This document shows, in pieces, positions 59,398 through 64,000 of a stretch of 64,000 nt of DNA. Origin of the DNA: Herbidospora daliensis (GTDB taxonomy: Bacteria > Actinomycetota > Actinomycetes > Streptosporangiales > Streptosporangiaceae). The stretch lies in the NCBI RefSeq assembly GCF_001570585.1, contig NZ_BBXF01000005.1:868001-932000 (forward strand), given 5' to 3'. The position numbers and the translations under genes were made by a program. Under the pieces are notes generated by a model. The model was not told the origin of the DNA. It saw only the letters and a program-made list of their open reading frames with translations, and ran no database searches. The stretch's first letter is position 1; each line of letters starts with the position of its first letter.

Positions 59398-60797
59398 GCG
59401 CTCGCCCCTTCCTGTTCGCACAGCCATTCCACGATTCCGCCGACGGTCTCGGCGCAACTTCCGCATCCGGTGGTCGCCCGGGTCGCCGCCGCCACGGCGG
59501 CCACGTCGCGGGCTCCGGCCTCCCAGCAGGCCCTGATCTGTCCCTTCGTCACGTTGTTGCAGCGGCAGACCTGCGCCGCGTCGGGCATGCGTACCGGGCT
59601 GGGACTGACCGGGGCCGCGCCGGACAACGACGGGAACAGCAGGCCCGCCCGGTCGGCGGGCAGCGGGCCGCCCCGGTCGTAGAGCTGGGTGAGCGTGCCG
59701 ACCGTGGCCGGGTCGCCCACGAGGATCGCGCCGACCAGGCGGCCGTCGCGGATGACGAGCTTGCGGTAGGTGCCGCCGCGCCGGTGGGTGAAGCGCACGA
59801 TCTCGGCGTCGGCGTCGGTCAGGTGGGTCTCGCCCATCGCGGCCAGCTCGACGCTCTTGGCCTTGAGCCGGGTGACCAGGCGCGACCCCCGGTAGCGGGC
59901 CCGCGCGTCGGCGCCGGTGATCAGGTCGGCGACGATGGCGGCCTGCTCCCAGCAGGGCGCGACCAGTCCGTAGACCTGGCCGTCGTGCTGGGCGCACTCC
60001 CCGATCGCGAAGATCGACGGGTCGTCGGTACGCATCTCGTCGTCGACGACGATGCCGCGTTCGACGTGCAGCCCGGCGTCGTGGGCCAGCGTGGTGACCG
60101 GACGGACCCCGCAGGCCGCCACGACCAGGTCGGCCTCGACGTGGCCGGAGGTCAGCTCGACCTTGCCGTCGGTGATCCCGGTGACGGTGACGCCGGTCAT
60201 GATCTCGACGCCGAGCCCTTCGAGGGTGTCGCCGAGCACCTGCCCGGCCTCGTGGTCGAGCTGGCGGTCCATCAGGTGGCCCTTGAGGTGGAGCAGGGTG
60301 ACCGGCAGGCCGCGCCCGGCCAGGCCGCGCGCGGCCTCGACGCCGAGCAGCCCGCCGCCGATGACCACGGCCCGCCGCGACGCCTCGGCCGCGGCGAGGA
60401 TGCGCTCGCAGTCGTCCATCGTGCGGAACGCGATGGCCCGCTCGGCCCCGGGCACCGCCGGGACGACGGGCCGGCTGCCGGTGGCCAGCACCAGCACGCT
60501 GTAGGGGGTGCGCCGCCCGTCGTCGGTGATGACGCAGCGGGTCTCCCGGTCGATGGCGACGACCTCGGTGCCCATGTGGACGGTGACGTCGTGGTCGGCG
60601 TACCAGGACGGGCCGTGCAGGCGCACCTGGTCGGCCCGGGTGGTGCCGGCCAGCACGTTCGACAGCAGCACCCGGTTGTACGGCGCCCGCTCCTCCGCCC
60701 CGAAGACGGTGACGCGCACCTTCTTGTCGCGCGCCCGCACCTCGCTGACCAGGCGGGATCCGGCCATGCCGTTCCCCACCACGACGATGCCCCTCAT
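59394..60797 (-). CDS. FAD-dependent oxidoreductase with BFD-type [2Fe-2S] tail (NasB-like)
   Basis: A 467-residue protein matching the first half of NirB: FAD domain (IVVVGNGMAGSRLVSEVRAR), NAD domain (AVVIGGGLLGVEAARGLAGRG), GECAQHDGQVYGLVAP, and a C-terminal cluster domain with CRCNNVTKGQI and TTGCGSCAETVGG. It lacks the siroheme half. By position between nasA and nirB it is most likely the electron-transfer subunit that feeds NasA from NAD(P)H. ATG at 60797 overlaps the nasA stop, and its own stop overlaps the nirB start. Confidence 0.9.
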   Translation of the reverse strand: MRGIVVVGNGMAGSRLVSEVRARDKKVRVTVFGAEERAPYNRVLLSNVLAGTTRADQVRLHGPSWYADHDVTVHMGTEVVAIDRETRCVITDDGRRTPYSVLVLATGSRPVVPAVPGAERAIAFRTMDDCERILAAAEASRRAVVIGGGLLGVEAARGLAGRGLPVTLLHLKGHLMDRQLDHEAGQVLGDTLEGLGVEIMTGVTVTGITDGKVELTSGHVEADLVVAACGVRPVTTLAHDAGLHVERGIVVDDEMRTDDPSIFAIGECAQHDGQVYGLVAPCWEQAAIVADLITGADARARYRGSRLVTRLKAKSVELAAMGETHLTDADAEIVRFTHRRGGTYRKLVIRDGRLVGAILVGDPATVGTLTQLYDRGGPLPADRAGLLFPSLSGAAPVSPSPVRMPDAAQVCRCNNVTKGQIRACWEAGARDVAAVAAATRATTGCGSCAETVGGIVEWLCEQEGASA

Positions 60798-62911
60798 CGG
60801 GCACCCCCGACGACCGCGAGGTTGACCGCGCACACCTTGAACTCGGGCATGCGGGAGACCGGGTCGAGCGCCGGGTTGGTCAGCCGGTTGGGGCCCTCCC
60901 AGTGGAAGGGCAGGAAAACGGTGTCGGCCCGGATCGCCGCGCTGATCCGGGCCGTCGCCTCGGTGACCCCCCGCCGGCCGGTCACCCTGACCAGGTCTCC
61001 GGGGCGGATGCCGAGGTGGTCGGCGAGGTCGGGATGGAGTTCGAGGAACGGCTGCGGGGCGGCCTCGTTGAGGTCGGCCACCCTGCGGGTCTGCGCGCCG
61101 CTCTGGTAGTGGGCCAGCAGGCGTCCGGTGGTCAGGTAGTAGGGGTAGTCGGCGTCGACGTCCTCGACGGGCGGCCGGTGGTCGACGGCGACCATGCGCG
61201 CCTTCCCGTCGGGTGTCGGGAAGCGGTCGAGGAAGATACGCGGGGTGCCGGGGTGGTCGTCGGCGGGGCACGGCCAGAAGACCCCGCCCTGGTCGGCGAT
61301 CTTCTCGTAGGTGATGCCCGAGTAGTCGGCCGGACCGCCGGCGCTGGCCCGGCGCAGCTCGTCGAAGACGGTGCGCGGGTCGTCCGGGAACGAACCGCCC
61401 CGGCCGAGGCGGTCGGCCAGGCCCGAGAGGATCTCCAGGTCGCTCCGCACCCCCGAGGGCGGAGCGACGGCCCGGCGGCGCAGCAGCACGCGGCCTTCGA
61501 GGTTGGTCATCGTGCCCGCCTCCTCGGCCCACTGGGCCGTGGGCAGCACGACGGTGGCCAGCTCGGCGGTGTCCGACAGCACCAGGTCGGCGACGACCAG
61601 CAGGTCGAGCGCCGCGAGCCGCCCGGCGACGTGGCCGGAGCGGGGTGAGGAGACGACCGGGTTGGAGCCGAACAGCAGCAGGCCCTTCGGGCCTTCAGGG
61701 GTGCCCAGCGCGTCGAGCAGCTCGTAGGCGGAGCGGCCGGGGCCGGGCAGGTCGGCCGGGTCGACGCCCCAGACGGCGGCGACGTGGGCGCGGGCCGCCG
61801 GGTCGTCGATCTTGCGGTAGCCGGGCAGCTGGTCGGCCTTCTGGCCGTGCTCGCGGCCGCCCTGGCCGTTGCCCTGGCCGGTGACGCAGCCGTAGCCGGA
61901 GCCCCGGCGGCCGGGCAGGCCGAGGGTGAGGGCCAGGTTGATGTAGGCGGTGACGGTGTCGGTGCCCTTGGCGTGCTGCTCGGCGCCGCGCCCGGTCAGC
62001 ACCACGGCGTTGCCCGCCTCGGCGAGCATCGCGACGGCCCGCCGCATGCGGGCGACCGGGACCCCGGTGACGCGCTCGGCGCGTTCGGGCCACCAGGCCG
62101 AGACGCTGTCGCGGACGGCGTCGAAGCCGGTGGTGCGGGCCTCGACGTACTCCTCGGCGACGTGGCCGTCGGCGATGGCGATGTGCAGCAGCGCCAGGGC
62201 CAGGGCCAGGTCGGTGCCGGGGGTGTTCTGCAGGTGCAGCGCGGCCAGCCGGGCGGTGGCGGTCTCGCGCGGGTCGACGACGATGAGCCCGGCCGGGTTG
62301 AGGTGGCGCACGAAGGGCGGCATGGTCTCGGCGACGTTGCCGCCCGCCAGCAGCACCGCGTCGGCCTCGGCCAGGTCGGTGATCGGAAAGGGCAGCCCCC
62401 GGTCGAGCCCGAAGGCGCGGTTGGTGGCGGCGGCGGCCGACGACATGCAGAAGCGGCCGTTGTAGTCGATCTGGCTGGTGCGCAGCGCGACGCGGGCGAA
62501 CTTGCCGAGCTGGTAGGCCTTCTCGTTGGTCAGCCCGCCGCCGCCGAAGACGGCGACGGCGTCGGGGCCGTGGACGTCCTGGATCCGGGCGATGCGGGAG
62601 GCGGCGTAGCCGAGGGCCTCGTCCCACCCGACCGGCTTGCCGTGGATGAGCGGGGTGGTCAGCCGGTGCGGCGAGCGCAGCAGCGCGCCGGCGGTCCAGC
62701 CCTTCTGGCACAGGCCGCCCTGGTTGGCCGGCACGTCGTCGCGCGGGGTGATCTCCACCTGGTGGATCTCCAGGGGCGTGACGTGCATGCCGCACTGCAA
62801 CGCGCAGTATGGGCAGTGCGTGGCCGTCCCCTCGGGCAGCGGCGACATCACAGACGCCGGAGCGGAAAGTGAGAACGGCATGGGTCCGATGGTGCTTTCA
62901 GGGGGTTTCAC
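60794..62911 (-). CDS. nasA: assimilatory nitrate reductase catalytic subunit NasA
   Basis: A 705-residue molybdopterin oxidoreductase. The N-terminal [4Fe-4S] ligands are CPYCALQC and the cysteine in GGLCQKGW. Mo-bis-MGD binding regions include VFGGGGLTNEKAYQLGKFAR, FGSNPVVSSPRSGHV and TVVLPTAQWAEEAGTMTNLEG. The C-terminal dinucleotide-binding domain has YYLTTGRLLAHYQSG. It reduces nitrate to nitrite in the cytoplasm; there is no Tat signal. The N-terminal 20 residues are non-conserved, so an internal start is possible. GTG at 62911. Confidence 0.95.
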   Translation of the reverse strand: MKPPESTIGPMPFSLSAPASVMSPLPEGTATHCPYCALQCGMHVTPLEIHQVEITPRDDVPANQGGLCQKGWTAGALLRSPHRLTTPLIHGKPVGWDEALGYAASRIARIQDVHGPDAVAVFGGGGLTNEKAYQLGKFARVALRTSQIDYNGRFCMSSAAAATNRAFGLDRGLPFPITDLAEADAVLLAGGNVAETMPPFVRHLNPAGLIVVDPRETATARLAALHLQNTPGTDLALALALLHIAIADGHVAEEYVEARTTGFDAVRDSVSAWWPERAERVTGVPVARMRRAVAMLAEAGNAVVLTGRGAEQHAKGTDTVTAYINLALTLGLPGRRGSGYGCVTGQGNGQGGREHGQKADQLPGYRKIDDPAARAHVAAVWGVDPADLPGPGRSAYELLDALGTPEGPKGLLLFGSNPVVSSPRSGHVAGRLAALDLLVVADLVLSDTAELATVVLPTAQWAEEAGTMTNLEGRVLLRRRAVAPPSGVRSDLEILSGLADRLGRGGSFPDDPRTVFDELRRASAGGPADYSGITYEKIADQGGVFWPCPADDHPGTPRIFLDRFPTPDGKARMVAVDHRPPVEDVDADYPYYLTTGRLLAHYQSGAQTRRVADLNEAAPQPFLELHPDLADHLGIRPGDLVRVTGRRGVTEATARISAAIRADTVFLPFHWEGPNRLTNPALDPVSRMPEFKVCAVNLAVVGGAR

Positions 62912-62959
62912 CGCTGGGTCCCTTCTGTTACCGCTGTGCTACAAGGTGCCGTTCCTTCG

Positions 62960-64000
62960 TTAAACACGGGCGGCCGCGAGGCTGGGAGCGGTCCCGGTGG
63001 CGTGGCGTCGCAGGTAGCAGAACCAGGTCAGAACGAAACAAATGGCGTAGAAAATGGCGAAAGCGGTTATCGCCGCCCCCGCTCCCCCGGTCGCGGCGAT
63101 CGACGAGCCGAACCCGCGGTTGATGAAGAAGCCGCCGAACGCGCCGACCGCCGAGATGAAGCCGATGGCGGCCGCGGCGTCCCGGCGGCCGGTCGCCAGC
63201 GCGTCGTCGTAGGCGGGGGTGCCCGGCTCCAGGCCCTCGATCGCCTTGGCCCGGAAGATCGCCGGGATCATCCGGTACGTCGACCCGTTGCCGACCCCCG
63301 CGGTGCCGATGAGCAGCAGGTAGGCGGCGAAGAAGAGGAAGACGTTGTGGGCCGCGAGGCCGGCGTACACGAGGAGGACCGCGCCCGCCATCGCGGCGAA
63401 GTTCCACAACGTGACCGCCGCGCCGCCGAGGCGGTCGGACAACCAGCCGCCCACGGGGCGGATCAGCGAGCCGAGCAGGGCGCCCAGGAACGCCAGCGAG
63501 GTCCACCCCGACTGCTCGGGGAACTGCGTGGTGAGCAGCAGCGGGAAGGCGGTGGAGTAGCCGATGAATGAGCCGAAGGTGCCGATGTAGAGCACCGACA
63601 TGATCCAGGTCTGCGGCTTGGCCGCCGCCTTGGCCATCTCGCGCGGCTCGGCCCTGGCGACCGTCAGGTTGTCCATGAAGAAGTACGCGCCCAGCGCCGC
63701 CGCCAGGATGAACGGCACCCAGAACAGCCCCGCCGCGGCCAGCCCGAAGGCCCCGATCACCAGCGGCATCACCAGCTGCACCGAGGAGACCCCGATGTTG
63801 CCCCCGGCGGCGTTCAGGCCGAGCGCGGCGCCCTGCTTGGACTGCGGGTAGAAGTAGGTGATGTTGGCCATGCTGGAGGCGAAGTTCCCGCCGCCCAGGC
63901 CGGCGGTCGCGGCGATGACGAGGAAGATCCAGTAGGGTGTCGCCGGGTCGCTGACCGCCACCGCGAGCAGGCCCGCGGGCACCAGCAGCAGCAGCGCGCT
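62960..64000 (-). CDS. narK: nitrate/nitrite transporter NarK, C-terminal part
   Basis: The frame is open to the window edge, so the N terminus lies beyond 64000; 346 residues are visible. It is a major-facilitator protein with about nine helices here. GLGGGNFASSMANITYFYP and GLNAAGGNIGVSSVQL are the paired nitrate signature motifs. A conserved cytoplasmic segment (TYRMIPAIFRAKAIEGL) follows. It should import nitrate for NasA and NirBD. The stop lies 48 bp before the nasA GTG, so it is probably the first gene of this operon within view. Confidence 0.94.
   Translation of the reverse strand, partial: SALLLLVPAGLLAVAVSDPATPYWIFLVIAATAGLGGGNFASSMANITYFYPQSKQGAALGLNAAGGNIGVSSVQLVMPLVIGAFGLAAAGLFWVPFILAAALGAYFFMDNLTVARAEPREMAKAAAKPQTWIMSVLYIGTFGSFIGYSTAFPLLLTTQFPEQSGWTSLAFLGALLGSLIRPVGGWLSDRLGGAAVTLWNFAAMAGAVLLVYAGLAAHNVFLFFAAYLLLIGTAGVGNGSTYRMIPAIFRAKAIEGLEPGTPAYDDALATGRRDAAAAIGFISAVGAFGGFFINRGFGSSIAATGGAGAAITAFAIFYAICFVLTWFCYLRRHATGTAPSLAAARV

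Noticed and set aside
56980-60804. Single 1274-residue minus-strand frame across nirB and the upstream gene
   Set aside because: Only the part from 59397 matches NirB. The upstream part is an off-frame reading of the FAD oxidoreductase, which has its own coupled start and stop.
1-64000. tRNA, rRNA, insertion sequences or prophage genes
   Set aside because: I looked for T-loop-like GGTTCGA motifs with acceptor stems, transposase signatures and integrases, and saw none that hold up. The inserted blocks therefore carry no visible mobility genes.

Overview
The window is high-GC actinobacterial chromosome, with GTG starts, ATGA/GTGA gene overlaps and a complete Pup-proteasome system. The gene content best fits Streptosporangiales (the Streptosporangium/Nonomuraea group), but no rRNA or other phylogenetic marker is present, so the family-level placement is inference.

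Backbone. The Pup-proteasome genes are nearly all on the minus strand and read right to left: trmI-type tRNA methyltransferase (31.2 kb), arc (30.2 kb), acyltransferase, dop (26.4 kb), pup (7.7 kb), prcB, prcA, pafA (4.1 kb), then an FKBP-type isomerase, a cysteine-rich HTH regulator and a DUF3291 protein. An M50 protease, a RecB-like nuclease, a HAD hydrolase and a PAC2 protein lie further right. I recall several of these as usual neighbours of the actinobacterial proteasome locus. Here they are separated by blocks of other genes.

Inserted blocks. (1) 7.9-24.7 kb, between pup and dop: a small membrane protein, a Ser/Thr kinase and an aerobic cobalamin cluster. The cluster is three transcripts: cobN behind a B12 riboswitch; cobG-cobH-cobIJ-cobK divergent from it; and cbtB-cbtA-phosphatase-chelatase-cobO-cobB-PPOX-cobL-cobM behind a second B12 riboswitch. 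(2) 31.3-36.7 kb: a double GNAT, an aminotransferase-PfkB kinase pair divergent from a TetR regulator across a 39-bp promoter/operator region, and a proline-rich FHA protein. (3) 38.9-52.4 kb: a two-component system, a three-gene operon resembling part of an ebo cluster (UbiA prenyltransferase, TIM-barrel isomerase, phosphodiesterase), a five-gene oligopeptide ABC transporter operon and a LuxR regulator.

Right end (54.7-64 kb): an assimilatory nitrate operon on the minus strand: narK (cut by the window edge), nasA, an NAD(P)H-type FAD/[2Fe-2S] reductase, nirB, nirD, a uroporphyrinogen-III synthase with a DNA-binding tail, and a sirohydrochlorin chelatase. The last two make siroheme for NirB.

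Most notable observations: Pup is encoded with a C-terminal GGE, so it should not need deamidation; a 27-bp minisatellite encodes a His/acid-rich 9-residue repeat interrupted by one in-frame nonsense codon; a perfect inverted repeat fills exactly the spacer between -35 and -10 of a promoter upstream of pup's divergent neighbour; the tetR/pfkB intergenic region has an operator overlapping two apparently leaderless promoters; and a partial ebo-like operon is present. No tRNA, rRNA, insertion sequence or CRISPR array was seen.
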